Shown piece after piece: positions 39,423-48,136 of a stretch of 64,000 nucleotides of DNA. The stretch spans positions 1-64,000 of the forward strand of contig NZ_WIWC01000015.1 in NCBI RefSeq assembly GCF_009600315.1, read 5' to 3'. The position numbers and the translations under genes were made by a program. This DNA is from Pseudomonas helleri. GTDB lineage: Bacteria; Pseudomonadota; Gammaproteobacteria; Pseudomonadales; Pseudomonadaceae. Position 1 is the stretch's first letter. Every line of letters begins with the position of its first letter. The notes beneath the pieces are model-generated. The model had not been told where the DNA came from. It worked only from the letters and a program-made list of their open reading frames with translations, and made no database searches.

Positions 39423-39917
39423 ATGTTGAACCTGTCGATGTTCAAGCACGCTGCTCTCGCAGCGGCTTTGCTGATGCCTGCCTGTTTCGCCTATGCCCAT
39501 CAATACAAAATTGCCGATATTGAGATCGCCCACCCGTGGTCGCAAGAGCTACCGCCTAACGCCCCGACCGTGGCCGCGTATTTCGTGATTCACAATGCTG
39601 GCAGTACTGCCGACCGTCTGCTTGGCGTCGATACGCCGATTGCCGAAAGCGCCCAGTTGCACCAGCACCTGATGGAAGGCGATGTCATGAAGATGCAACC
39701 GGTGCCCAGTGTGGACATTGCCCCCGGCGCCACTGTGACGTTTGCGCCGATGGCCTACCACGTGATGCTGGTTGGCCTCAAAGATCGCAGCTTGCTGCAG
39801 GACGGAAAGCGTTTCCCGATGAACTTGCGCTTTGAAAAAGCGGGCACCGTGATTGTTGACGTCAAGGTGCAAAAGCAACCGCCTGCCGACACGATGGACC
39901 ATACCCACGCTCACTGA
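39423..39917 (+). CDS. periplasmic copper chaperone PCu(A)C
   Basis: The 164-residue protein has a signal peptide (HAALAAALLMPACFAYA) and a single PCuAC domain with the Cu(I) ligand pattern of His and Met residues (LHQHLMEGDVMKM ... MAYHVMLVGL). Such chaperones carry copper in the periplasm, for example to cytochrome oxidase. GGAG lies seven bases before the ATG at 39423, which decides it over the ATG six bases earlier. The His-rich end (DHTHAH) may add metal binding. Confidence 0.9.
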   Translation: MLNLSMFKHAALAAALLMPACFAYAHQYKIADIEIAHPWSQELPPNAPTVAAYFVIHNAGSTADRLLGVDTPIAESAQLHQHLMEGDVMKMQPVPSVDIAPGATVTFAPMAYHVMLVGLKDRSLLQDGKRFPMNLRFEKAGTVIVDVKVQKQPPADTMDHTHAH

Positions 39918-39938
39918 CGACCAAAGCGTCTGTAGCTG

Positions 39939-40334
39939 ATGCGCGCTCATCGCGCCAGGCACACCCTGCCGTCCGCTCGCGGCAGTTGGTTGAGCCTGTT
40001 CGCCATGCTGATGATCTTTATCGGCCCGCTGATTTCCCAAGCGGTGCCGATGGATCATCACGCGTCCATGAACATGCCAATGGGCATGGACATGCCTGCG
40101 CATCACGAACATGCAGCGCCCGACGCCCCAGCGACCGGTCATCACGCACTCTGGGAAAAATGCGGCTATTGCACCCTGCTGTTCAGCTGCCCTGCGCTGC
40201 CCGGCACCCCAGCCCTGCCCCTCTATAGCGCACCAACCCATAGCTATTACCTGGCCGCCAACCCACGCTTGGGCCACGCCCGACAACCGGTATTCCCCGG
40301 CGCTCGCACCCGCGCGCCGCCTGCATTCCTCTAG
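39939..40334 (+). CDS. DUF2946 domain protein, His/Met-rich
   Basis: The 131-residue protein has a hydrophobic N-terminal segment (WLSLFAMLMIFIGPLISQAV). A His/Met-rich stretch follows (MDHHASMNMPMGMDMPAHH), then KCGYCTLLFSCPAL, the DUF2946 core. The Met/His clusters are typical of periplasmic copper-binding proteins. It lies 22 bp after the PCuAC gene and about 87 bp before the copper receptor, so a shared transcript is likely. Confidence 0.82.
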   Translation: MRAHRARHTLPSARGSWLSLFAMLMIFIGPLISQAVPMDHHASMNMPMGMDMPAHHEHAAPDAPATGHHALWEKCGYCTLLFSCPALPGTPALPLYSAPTHSYYLAANPRLGHARQPVFPGARTRAPPAFL

Positions 40335-40420
40335 CACCGACACAACTCTAAGCCCCCGGTCCATTTGCAGGCTCCTGCCGATGCAGACCGCGTTGTATTC
40401 GCTTGAATAGTGGAATGTTT

Positions 40421-42478
40421 ATGTCCCGTTTTACTGCTGCCTCCCGTTTGCCTCACACCCCGACGGCTTGGCCCTTTACCCTCAGCGCTTTGTGCTGCGC
40501 GCTACTCAGCCCCGCGACATTGGCCGCCGAACTGAGCCCTACGGTGATTACTGCCATTGCTCCCAGCTCCCCGCTGACCATCGTCACCAACCCTAAAGAC
40601 CCACGCCAGCCGGTACCAGCCAGCGATGGCGGCGATTACTTGAAGACCATTCCCGGCTTCGCCCTGATCCGTAATGGCGGCACCAACGGCGACCCGGTGT
40701 TGCGTGGCATGTTTGGCTCGCGCCTGAACATCCTCACCAATGGCGGCATGATGCTCGGCGCTTGCCCCGGCCGCATGGATGCACCCACGTCCTACATTTC
40801 GCCGGAAACCTACGACAAACTCACCGTCATTAAAGGCCCGCAAACAGTGCTATGGGGCCCGGGTGCATCGGCCGGCACTGTCCTGTTCGAGCGTGAACCC
40901 GAGCACTTTGGCGAATTGGGCACACGGGTCAATGCCAGCCTGTTGGCCGGTTCCAATGGCCGCTTTGACAAGACCCTCGATGCCGCTGCCGGTGGGCCGT
41001 TGGGCTATGTGCGGGTGATTGGCAACACGGCCCATGCCGATGACTACAAAGACGGAAACGGCAACACCGTGCCGTCGCGTTACGACAAATGGAATGGTGA
41101 TGTCGCACTCGGCTGGACGCCGGATGCTGACACGCTGCTTGAACTCACAGCCGGCAAGGGCGATGGCGAAGCACGCTCGGCCGGTCGTGGCATGGACGGC
41201 AGCCAGTACAAGCGCGAAAGCCTGGGCCTGCGCTTTGAAAAATCCAATATCGGCGACGTTCTCGACAAGATCGAAGCGCAGGTCTACTACAACTACGCCG
41301 ACCATGTGATGGACAACTACACCCTGCGCACCCCGTCGGGCACCGGCATGATGGCCGGCCCCATGGCCAGCAACGTAGACCGTCGCACCATTGGCGCACG
41401 CATCAAGGCCACGTGGCTCTGGGCTGACTATCAATTGATCAGCGGCATTGACGCGCAGACCAACGAGCACCGCAAGCGCTCAGGCATGGGCATCGACACC
41501 TACAAGGATCAGAACTGGAGTAAAGATGCCGACTTCCACAACTACGGCGCCTTCAGCGAACTGACCTGGTTCGCCGCCGACCGCGACCGCGTGATTGCGG
41601 GGGCACGCCTGGACCGTGCATCCGCCAAGGATTACCGGGCCCGGATCGGCTCGGGGATGATGAGCAAGCCCAACCCGACCCTCGACAAAACCCGCGCCGA
41701 CACCCTGCCCAGCGGCTTTGTGCGATACGAACACGACATGGCCGACAGCCCGACCACACTGTATGCAGGCGTGGGGCACGCCGAACGCTTCCCGGATTAT
41801 TGGGAGCTGTTTTCACCCACCTCAGGCCCGGCCGGTTCGGTGAACGCGTTCGATGCAATCAAGCCTGAGAAAACCACCCAGCTCGACATGGGCCTGCAAT
41901 ACAAAACTGTGGAAATGGAAGCTTGGGCATCGGCCTACATCGGCGTCGTCCATGACTATATTTTGTTCGACTACGCCCCCGGCTACTCTCAAGCCCAAAA
42001 CATCAATGCCCGGATCATGGGCGGCGAACTGGGGGCGGCCTACCAACTGACTCCCAACTGGAAAGCCGACGCGACACTGGCTTATGCCTGGGGCAAGAAC
42101 ACCTCAGATGGCAAAGCGCTGCCACAAATGCCGCCGCTGGACACCCGTTTAGGCCTCACCTATAGCGAAGACAACTGGAGTGCAGGCGCACTGTGGCGGG
42201 TGGTAGCGCAGCAAGACCGTATTGATCGCAATAAAGGCAACGTGGTGGGCAAAGACTTCGACAAGAGCGCAGGTTTTGGCGTGTTTTCGTTAAACGGGGC
42301 TTACCGCATTAACAAAAACCTCAAGGTCAGTGCCGGTGTGGACAATTTGCTGGATAAAAACTATAGCGAGCATTTGAACATGGCGGGCAATGCCGGTTAC
42401 GGCTACCCGGCCAACGACCCGACGCCCATCAACGAACCGGGCCGTACGTTATGGACAAAGGTTGATGTGAGTTTCTGA
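40421..42478 (+). CDS. oprC: TonB-dependent copper receptor, OprC-like
   Basis: The 685-residue outer-membrane receptor has a signal peptide, a plug domain (about 60-170) and a 22-strand-type barrel ending in aromatic Phe (TKVDVSF). The plug carries C115-P-G-R-M119 in MLGACPGRMDAP. From memory, a CxxxM site binds copper in P. aeruginosa OprC, so the substrate is probably copper. The start at 40421 (MSRFTAAS) is chosen among three nearby codons. It belongs to the copper module 38972-43974. Confidence 0.9.
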   Translation: MSRFTAASRLPHTPTAWPFTLSALCCALLSPATLAAELSPTVITAIAPSSPLTIVTNPKDPRQPVPASDGGDYLKTIPGFALIRNGGTNGDPVLRGMFGSRLNILTNGGMMLGACPGRMDAPTSYISPETYDKLTVIKGPQTVLWGPGASAGTVLFEREPEHFGELGTRVNASLLAGSNGRFDKTLDAAAGGPLGYVRVIGNTAHADDYKDGNGNTVPSRYDKWNGDVALGWTPDADTLLELTAGKGDGEARSAGRGMDGSQYKRESLGLRFEKSNIGDVLDKIEAQVYYNYADHVMDNYTLRTPSGTGMMAGPMASNVDRRTIGARIKATWLWADYQLISGIDAQTNEHRKRSGMGIDTYKDQNWSKDADFHNYGAFSELTWFAADRDRVIAGARLDRASAKDYRARIGSGMMSKPNPTLDKTRADTLPSGFVRYEHDMADSPTTLYAGVGHAERFPDYWELFSPTSGPAGSVNAFDAIKPEKTTQLDMGLQYKTVEMEAWASAYIGVVHDYILFDYAPGYSQAQNINARIMGGELGAAYQLTPNWKADATLAYAWGKNTSDGKALPQMPPLDTRLGLTYSEDNWSAGALWRVVAQQDRIDRNKGNVVGKDFDKSAGFGVFSLNGAYRINKNLKVSAGVDNLLDKNYSEHLNMAGNAGYGYPANDPTPINEPGRTLWTKVDVSF

Positions 42479-42489
42479 TAAACCGCTTG

Positions 42490-42560
42490 CCCTCACCCCA
42501 ACCCTATCGGCCGCGCACGGCCAGTCCCCTCTCCATCTGGGAGAGGGCTAGGGTGAGGGC
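42490..42560. repeat. CCCTC-hairpin extragenic repeat, short copy
   Basis: CCCTCACCCCAACCCTATCG, a short diverged centre, then CCCCTCTCCATCTGGGAGAGGG and CTAGGGTGAGGGC. The two outer arms are inverted copies. It lies between oprC and the PepSY gene. Confidence 0.8.
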
Positions 42561-42597
42561 CCCCAAACAACACGTACCCACTTGCGGAGCCGCTCAC

Positions 42598-43974
42598 ATG
42601 AGCCAACCCACACCGTCGTTCTACAACCTGGCCTGGCGCTGGCATTTTTATGCCGGGCTGTTTGTCGCCCCGTTTATGATTCTGCTGGCCATCACCGGCA
42701 TTATTTACCTGTTCAAACCTCAGCTCGATCCCTTGATGTACGACCACCTGATCAACGTCCAACCCGCTCATCACGCGTTGAGCGCTGATGAACAGCGCAA
42801 TCTCGTGCAGGCCATTTATCCACAAGCCCACATCAGTCAATACCTGCCACCGATCAACCCCGAACGCAGCGCCCAGTTCGTGCTGCACAACGGTGGCCGC
42901 GAACTGAATGTGTTTATCAACCCCTACAGCGGAACCGTACTCGGCCAGCAGGATGCCAAACTCAACCTGCAAGCCGTGGCCCGTGCGCTGCATGGCGAGT
43001 TGATGATCGGCACCCTCGGCGACCGGCTGATTGAGCTCGCTGCCGGCTGGGGCGTGGTGTTAGTGGTGTCCGGGATGTACCTGTGGTGGCCGCGCGGGCA
43101 AACCGCTGCCGGGATTTTGTGGCCGCGTTTCAGCCGTCGCGGGCGGATACTGTGGCGTGACCTGCACGCGGTGACAGGTTTTTGGGGCGCCGCCCTGCTG
43201 CTGTTCATGTTGCTCAGCGGCATGACCTGGACCGGTTTTTGGGGCAAGCAATACGCCAACCTGTGGAACCAGTTCCCGGCAGCCATGTGGAATAACGTTC
43301 CCGCCTCCGACGTTGAAGCCCGCAGCCTCAACACGGCGGCCCGCCAGACTGTCTCGTGGGCCATGGAAAATACGCCGATGCCGGTGTCTGGCGCCCACGC
43401 CGAACACATGAACCACGGTGCTCACTCAAGCGGCCCGGCCGCGCCCGGTGTAAGCCTGCAACAGGTGTACGAAACCGCCACCGCACGTAAAGTCGAACCC
43501 GGCTACAGCATCACCTTGCCGACCACGGCTGAAGGTGTTTTCACCATCGCTGTATTTGCCGACGACCCGCGCAACGACGCCACGCTGCATATTGATCAAT
43601 ACACCGGCGAAGTGCTGACCGATGTGCGCTGGCAGCACTACGGCAATGTGGCCCGCGCCACTGAAATGAGCGTCATGCTGCACGAAGGCAAGCTGTTCGG
43701 CTCGCCCAACCAATTCGCGATTTTTCTGGTGTGCCTGATGATTCTGCTGAGTTCGGTCAGCGGCCTGGTGATGTGGTGGAAACGTCGCCCGCATGGTCGC
43801 CTGGGCGTGCCGCCATTGCGCCATGATTTGCCCACATGGAAGACAGGCGTGGTCATCATGTTGGCGCTGGCAATCGTCTTTCCATTGGTAGGCGCCTCAC
43901 TGATTGCCGTCTGGCTACTGGATCGCCTACTGCTGCTGATTCGAGCAAAACGACCAGATGAAGCCCACTCATAA
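42598..43974 (+). CDS. PepSY-associated transmembrane protein
   Basis: The 458-residue inner-membrane protein has about four to five helices: WHFYAGLFVAPFMILLAITG at the start, WGVVLVVSGMYLWWPRG, FWGAALLLFMLLSGMTW and two near the end. It contains PepSY periplasmic regions. A loop reads HAEHMNHGAHSSG, which could bind copper. Proteins of this type accompany TonB receptors for metals or siderophores and may reduce the imported metal; that role is inferred. The ATG at 42598 fits the family start and excludes an extension through the repeat. Confidence 0.85.
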   Translation: MSQPTPSFYNLAWRWHFYAGLFVAPFMILLAITGIIYLFKPQLDPLMYDHLINVQPAHHALSADEQRNLVQAIYPQAHISQYLPPINPERSAQFVLHNGGRELNVFINPYSGTVLGQQDAKLNLQAVARALHGELMIGTLGDRLIELAAGWGVVLVVSGMYLWWPRGQTAAGILWPRFSRRGRILWRDLHAVTGFWGAALLLFMLLSGMTWTGFWGKQYANLWNQFPAAMWNNVPASDVEARSLNTAARQTVSWAMENTPMPVSGAHAEHMNHGAHSSGPAAPGVSLQQVYETATARKVEPGYSITLPTTAEGVFTIAVFADDPRNDATLHIDQYTGEVLTDVRWQHYGNVARATEMSVMLHEGKLFGSPNQFAIFLVCLMILLSSVSGLVMWWKRRPHGRLGVPPLRHDLPTWKTGVVIMLALAIVFPLVGASLIAVWLLDRLLLLIRAKRPDEAHS

Positions 43975-44048
43975 TCAAGATGAGACATCCGAGATGCGCA
44001 TTGCAGAGCCTTGCCTATACTGGCGCGCCAGTATCAGACACAAAATAG

Positions 44049-44065
44049 TTGTTACAAAATAACAA
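44049..44065. promoter_or_regulatory. Zur-like operator before the TonB receptor
   Basis: TTGTTACAAAATAACAA is a palindrome with perfect 6-bp arms. Its core GTTACAAAATAAC (44051-44063) differs at one defined position from the Zur box consensus GTTATANNATAAC. It lies about 75 bp upstream of the receptor ATG, a suitable place for zinc-dependent repression. Confidence 0.65.
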
Positions 44066-44141
44066 ACCTATTTAAGCTCTGCCCCCCCCGCCGCCAGGAG
44101 GCAGCGGGGACACCTCTTGGAATAAGCGACTCACTGCCCCG

Positions 44142-46268
44142 ATGAACACGTACCTGCTTTCCAGCCTCTGCCTGCTGGCGATGAACAGCGCGCACGCGGA
44201 TGACACCGCCCCCTCACTGATGTTGCCTGCCGCGACCATTACCGCACCCGAAGTCGATGCCGAACAGATCGACCTCAAGACTGCCACCAGCGCAGGCTCA
44301 CGCCTGAACCTCAACAGCCTCGAAACCCCGGCCAGCGTTGAAAGCCTGACCGGCGCGCAAATCCGCGCGCGCGGCGACCGCAGCGTGCAGAGCGCCGTGA
44401 CTCGCACCACCGGCATCAGCAATACCGGCACCCCCGGCAATGGCGGTTCGTCCTACTCGGCCCGTGGTTTTGTCGGCGAAGGGTCGGTCATGCAGCTGTA
44501 TGACGGGGTGCGCATGTACAGCGGCGCAGGCACCGTGACCTTCCCGGTGGACGATTGGTCGGTCGAACGCATCGACGTGCTGCGTGGCCCGGCTTCGGTG
44601 CTGTACGGCGAAGGTGCAACCGGCGCGGTGATCAATGTCATTCCCAAGAAACCTTTCACGGGCGAAATCGAAAATCACATTCGCCTTGGCTACGGCTCTT
44701 ACGACACTCAACAACAGGCGCTGGACAGCGGCGGTTCACTGACCGACACCCTGAGCTACCGGTTGAATATCAATCACACGCAAAGCAATGGCTGGATCGA
44801 CCACGGCGACTCTGAAAACACCTTTATCAGCGCCGCCCTGCGCTGGCAGGCCAACGATGATCTGGTGTTTACCCTGAGCCACGACTATGGCGACCAGACG
44901 CCACAGAACGACTTCGGTGTGCCGCTGATCAATGGCCATTACCACAAGAGCCTGCGCGACAAGAACTACAACGTGCGGGACGCCAAGCTGCACTACAACG
45001 ACCAGTGGACACGCCTGAACAGCGAGTGGCAGATCAGCGATAACCTCAGCGCCAGCAACGAGCTGTATTACCTCAAAGCTCAGCGCCGTTGGCAAAACGC
45101 CGAAAACCATGCGTGGAATGAAGACCGGCAAACCTTGCTGCGCAGTGGTTATTTCAGCATCAAACACGAGCAGGAACAGGTTGGCGACCGTCAGACGTTT
45201 ACTCTCAACCATGATCTGTTTGGCCTTGATAGCCGAACGCTGGTGGGGGCTGACTACAATCGCATCCACTTCAATCTGCACAGCAACGCGCCTTACAACG
45301 ATGTTGACCCCAGTGGTCAGCCGATCGATAGGTACCACCCGGATCGGGGCGAATTTGAAAGTGCATCGCCTTATCGTCAGCAGTTCACCAGCACCACTCA
45401 ACAAGTCTCGCTGTTTGCGGAAAACCGTACGCAACTGAGTGATCGACTGTCGCTGGTGACCGGCGTGCGCCGCGACATCGTGCACATGGATCGCGATGAC
45501 TACGCGGCCAATGGCGACACTGCGCGCAGTGACCGCAGCCTGTCGGCGAACAGCTGGAAAGTCGGGCTGGTATACGAATTGACCCCGGACATGTCGATCT
45601 ATGCCCAGCAAGCCACCAGCGTGGATGGCGTAGGCGGTTTGATCAGCCTCGACCAGACGCAGCAAAACTTCGACCTGGCCCGTGCGCGGCAGACCGAGAT
45701 TGGCTTCAAGCACATGTTTTGGGATCAACGCGGGGAATGGACGCTGGCGGCGTATCACATCGTTAAAAAGGATCTGCTGACCACCGATCCCAACAACTCG
45801 AACCTGCAAGTGCAAGTGGGCGAGCAGTCCTCCAACGGACTTGAGGCCAGCCTTGATCTGCAACTGCCAGACCGCTGGCAGTTGCAGGCCAATGCCTCGG
45901 TGGTGCGCGCGCAATACGACACCTTTGATGACGAAGGTGTTTCGCGCAACGGCAACCGGCCGACGGATGTTCCGCGCCGTACCGCCAACCTGTGGTTGAG
46001 CAAAGCCATCACCGATGACGTCAAGGCCGGAGCCGGAGTGCGTTATGTGGACTCGCGCTATGCCGACATTGCCAACACGGTCGAGTTACCGAGCTACACC
46101 GTGGTGGATGCGACGGTGAGCTGGAAAGCTCTACCTAAAACCACGTTGGGGCTGCGTCTTAATAATTTGTTCAACCGCCAGTACGCGGTAAGCCAATACA
46201 ATGGCGGCCAGCAATGGATCATGGGCGAGCCGCGTTCGTTTTTTGTGACCGCGGATTACAGTTTCTAA
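44142..46268 (+). CDS. TonB-dependent receptor, probably zinc-related
   Basis: The 708-residue receptor has a signal peptide (MNTYLLSSLCLLAMNSAHA). Its plug contains SYSARGFVGEGSVMQLYDGV and IDVLRGPASVLYGEGATGAV. A barrel follows, ending FFVTADYSF with C-terminal Phe. It matches siderophore-type receptors. It heads a unit with an ABC importer in the order of PA2911-PA2914, genes I recall as induced by zinc starvation. A Zur-like box upstream agrees with zinc or a zincophore as substrate. A corrinoid or ferric siderophore cannot be excluded given the cob neighbours. Confidence 0.85.
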   Translation: MNTYLLSSLCLLAMNSAHADDTAPSLMLPAATITAPEVDAEQIDLKTATSAGSRLNLNSLETPASVESLTGAQIRARGDRSVQSAVTRTTGISNTGTPGNGGSSYSARGFVGEGSVMQLYDGVRMYSGAGTVTFPVDDWSVERIDVLRGPASVLYGEGATGAVINVIPKKPFTGEIENHIRLGYGSYDTQQQALDSGGSLTDTLSYRLNINHTQSNGWIDHGDSENTFISAALRWQANDDLVFTLSHDYGDQTPQNDFGVPLINGHYHKSLRDKNYNVRDAKLHYNDQWTRLNSEWQISDNLSASNELYYLKAQRRWQNAENHAWNEDRQTLLRSGYFSIKHEQEQVGDRQTFTLNHDLFGLDSRTLVGADYNRIHFNLHSNAPYNDVDPSGQPIDRYHPDRGEFESASPYRQQFTSTTQQVSLFAENRTQLSDRLSLVTGVRRDIVHMDRDDYAANGDTARSDRSLSANSWKVGLVYELTPDMSIYAQQATSVDGVGGLISLDQTQQNFDLARARQTEIGFKHMFWDQRGEWTLAAYHIVKKDLLTTDPNNSNLQVQVGEQSSNGLEASLDLQLPDRWQLQANASVVRAQYDTFDDEGVSRNGNRPTDVPRRTANLWLSKAITDDVKAGAGVRYVDSRYADIANTVELPSYTVVDATVSWKALPKTTLGLRLNNLFNRQYAVSQYNGGQQWIMGEPRSFFVTADYSF

Positions 46269-46275
46269 CCGCCTA

Positions 46276-46367
46276 CCCTCACCCCAACCCTCTCCCAGAG
46301 GGAGAGGGCGCTAATCCGCTTTTGCCTTTAGTCCCCTCTCCCTCCGGGAGAGGGTTAGGGGGAGGGG
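46276..46367. repeat. CCCTC-hairpin extragenic repeat, full copy
   Basis: CCCTCACCCCAACCCTCTCC, hairpin CTCCCAGAGGGAGAGGG, spacer CGCTAATCCGCTTTTGCC, then CCCCTCTCCCTCCGGGAGAG and GGGTTAGGGGGAGGGG. It sits between the receptor and the ABC ATPase genes. Confidence 0.85.
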
Positions 46368-46400
46368 CTTTTGCTTTTAACCATCAATGATCGGACCTTT

Positions 46401-47189
46401 ATGACCCGCCTCACCCTCACACAACTCGCCTGGACGCCCTTGGGCCACGGCCATTGCCATCACCAGTTCCACCTGCGTGATGCCAATCTGCACGTAGCCG
46501 CAGGCGAGTTCGTAGGGCTAATCGGGCCAAACGGCAGTGGCAAAACCAGCCTGCTGCGTTGCGCCTACCGTTTCAGCAAACCTGAGTCCGGCGAAGTCCA
46601 CCTCGACCACCAAAACCTCTGGCAACAATCACCGCGCTGGTGTGCACAGCGCATTGCCGTGGTGCTTCAGGAATTCCCCGACGCCTTTGGCCTGACCGTA
46701 GAAGAAGTGGTCGCCATGGGCCGCACCCCGCACAAAGGTCTGTTCGACGGTGACACCGATCCCGACCGCCAACTGGCCAGTAATGCCCTTCGGGACGTTG
46801 GCCTGCACGGCTTTGAAGAGCATGCCTTTGCCACGCTCTCAGGCGGTGAAAAACAGCGCGTCATTCTTGCCCGCGCTTTGACCCAGCAACCTGATGTGTT
46901 GATCCTCGATGAGCCGACCAATCACCTCGACCCGCGTTATCAGCTGGAACTGCTGCAATTAATTAAACGCCTGAAGATCGGCACCCTGGCCAGCATCCAC
47001 GACCTTAACCTCGCGGCCGCATTCTGCGACCGTTTGTACGTGATCAATCACGGCAAAATGATTGCCAGCGGCACCCCGCGTGAAGTACTGACCGTCGAAC
47101 TATTGCGCGATGTCTTCGGCGTTGACGCATTAGTCGACGACCATCCACTCTCTGGCTACCCACGGATTACCTGGATAACTCAACCATGA
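46401..47189 (+). CDS. ABC transporter ATP-binding protein, FecE/BtuD type
   Basis: The 262-residue ATPase has Walker A GPNGSGKTS, Q-loop VVLQEFPDAFG, signature LSGGEKQR, Walker B VLILDEPTNH and the switch histidine in LASIHDLN. It energises uptake with the next two gene products. I start at the ATG at 46401 (MTRLTLTQLAW); codons upstream fall in the repeat. The stop overlaps the binding-protein ATG (ATGA). Confidence 0.93.
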   Translation: MTRLTLTQLAWTPLGHGHCHHQFHLRDANLHVAAGEFVGLIGPNGSGKTSLLRCAYRFSKPESGEVHLDHQNLWQQSPRWCAQRIAVVLQEFPDAFGLTVEEVVAMGRTPHKGLFDGDTDPDRQLASNALRDVGLHGFEEHAFATLSGGEKQRVILARALTQQPDVLILDEPTNHLDPRYQLELLQLIKRLKIGTLASIHDLNLAAAFCDRLYVINHGKMIASGTPREVLTVELLRDVFGVDALVDDHPLSGYPRITWITQP

Positions 47190-48136
47190 CGCTGATCCGC
47201 ATCGCACTCTGCCTGGGCGTCTTGCTGGGCGCTCAACTGGCTCACGCGCAAACCACGCATTACCCGCTCACGGTCAAAAGCTGCAACCGCGAGGTCACCT
47301 TCACCCAGGCACCCAAGCATGCAGTCAGCCATGACATCAACATGACCCAGATGATGCTCGCCCTGGGCCTCAAGCCACACATGGCCGGTTACAGCGGCAT
47401 CAGTGGCTGGAAGTCGGTAACGCCTGAGATGAAGGCCATTCTCAACGGTCTGCCGGAGCTGGCCAGCAAATACCCGTCAGTTGAAACCCTGCTCAACGCC
47501 AACGTCGATTTCTTCTTCGCCGGGTGGGACTACGGCATGCGCGTGGGCGGCGACCTCACGCCGCAGACCCTGACGCCGCTGGGCATCAACGTATATGAGC
47601 TGACCGAGTCGTGTGCGTTCGTGATGAAGCGCCCACCGGCTAGCATGGAAGACACGTACAACGATCTGCGCAACCTGGGCAAGATCTTCGACGTGCAAGA
47701 CCGCGCCAGCACGTTGATCGCCCAGATGCAGCAGGAAATCGCCACTGTGCAACAGACGTTACCCGCCGCAAAACCTCGGGTATTTTTGTATGACAGCGGC
47801 GAAGACCGCGCCATGACCTCGGGCAAACTGGGCATCCCCCACGCGCTGATTGAAGCCGCAGGGGGCAATGATATCCTTAGCGATATTGACGCCAGCTGGA
47901 CGCGTATCAATTGGGAAACGGTGGTTGAACGCAACCCGCAAGTCATCGTCATCGTTGATTACAGCGAAGTCACTGCCGATCAAAAAAAGCGCTTTCTTGA
48001 AACCAATCCTGCCTTGCAATCAATCGACGCCATCCGCAACAAACGCTTTATCGTCATCCCGTATGTGCAAGCCACGCCGGGCATCGATAACGTGCAGGCA
48101 ATAGAAACACTGGCCAAAGGTTTCCACCCGCAATGA
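47186..48136 (+). CDS. periplasmic substrate-binding protein, BtuF/FepB type
   Basis: The 316-residue protein has a signal peptide (RIALCLGVLLGAQLAHA) and a two-lobe class III binding fold (KHAVSHDINMTQMMLALG, PSVETLLNANVDFFFAG, VQATPGIDNVQAIETLAKGF). It binds the ligand delivered by the TonB receptor. The ligand is uncertain; see the receptor entry. It is coupled by ATGA junctions to both neighbours. Confidence 0.9.
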   Translation: MTLIRIALCLGVLLGAQLAHAQTTHYPLTVKSCNREVTFTQAPKHAVSHDINMTQMMLALGLKPHMAGYSGISGWKSVTPEMKAILNGLPELASKYPSVETLLNANVDFFFAGWDYGMRVGGDLTPQTLTPLGINVYELTESCAFVMKRPPASMEDTYNDLRNLGKIFDVQDRASTLIAQMQQEIATVQQTLPAAKPRVFLYDSGEDRAMTSGKLGIPHALIEAAGGNDILSDIDASWTRINWETVVERNPQVIVIVDYSEVTADQKKRFLETNPALQSIDAIRNKRFIVIPYVQATPGIDNVQAIETLAKGFHPQ

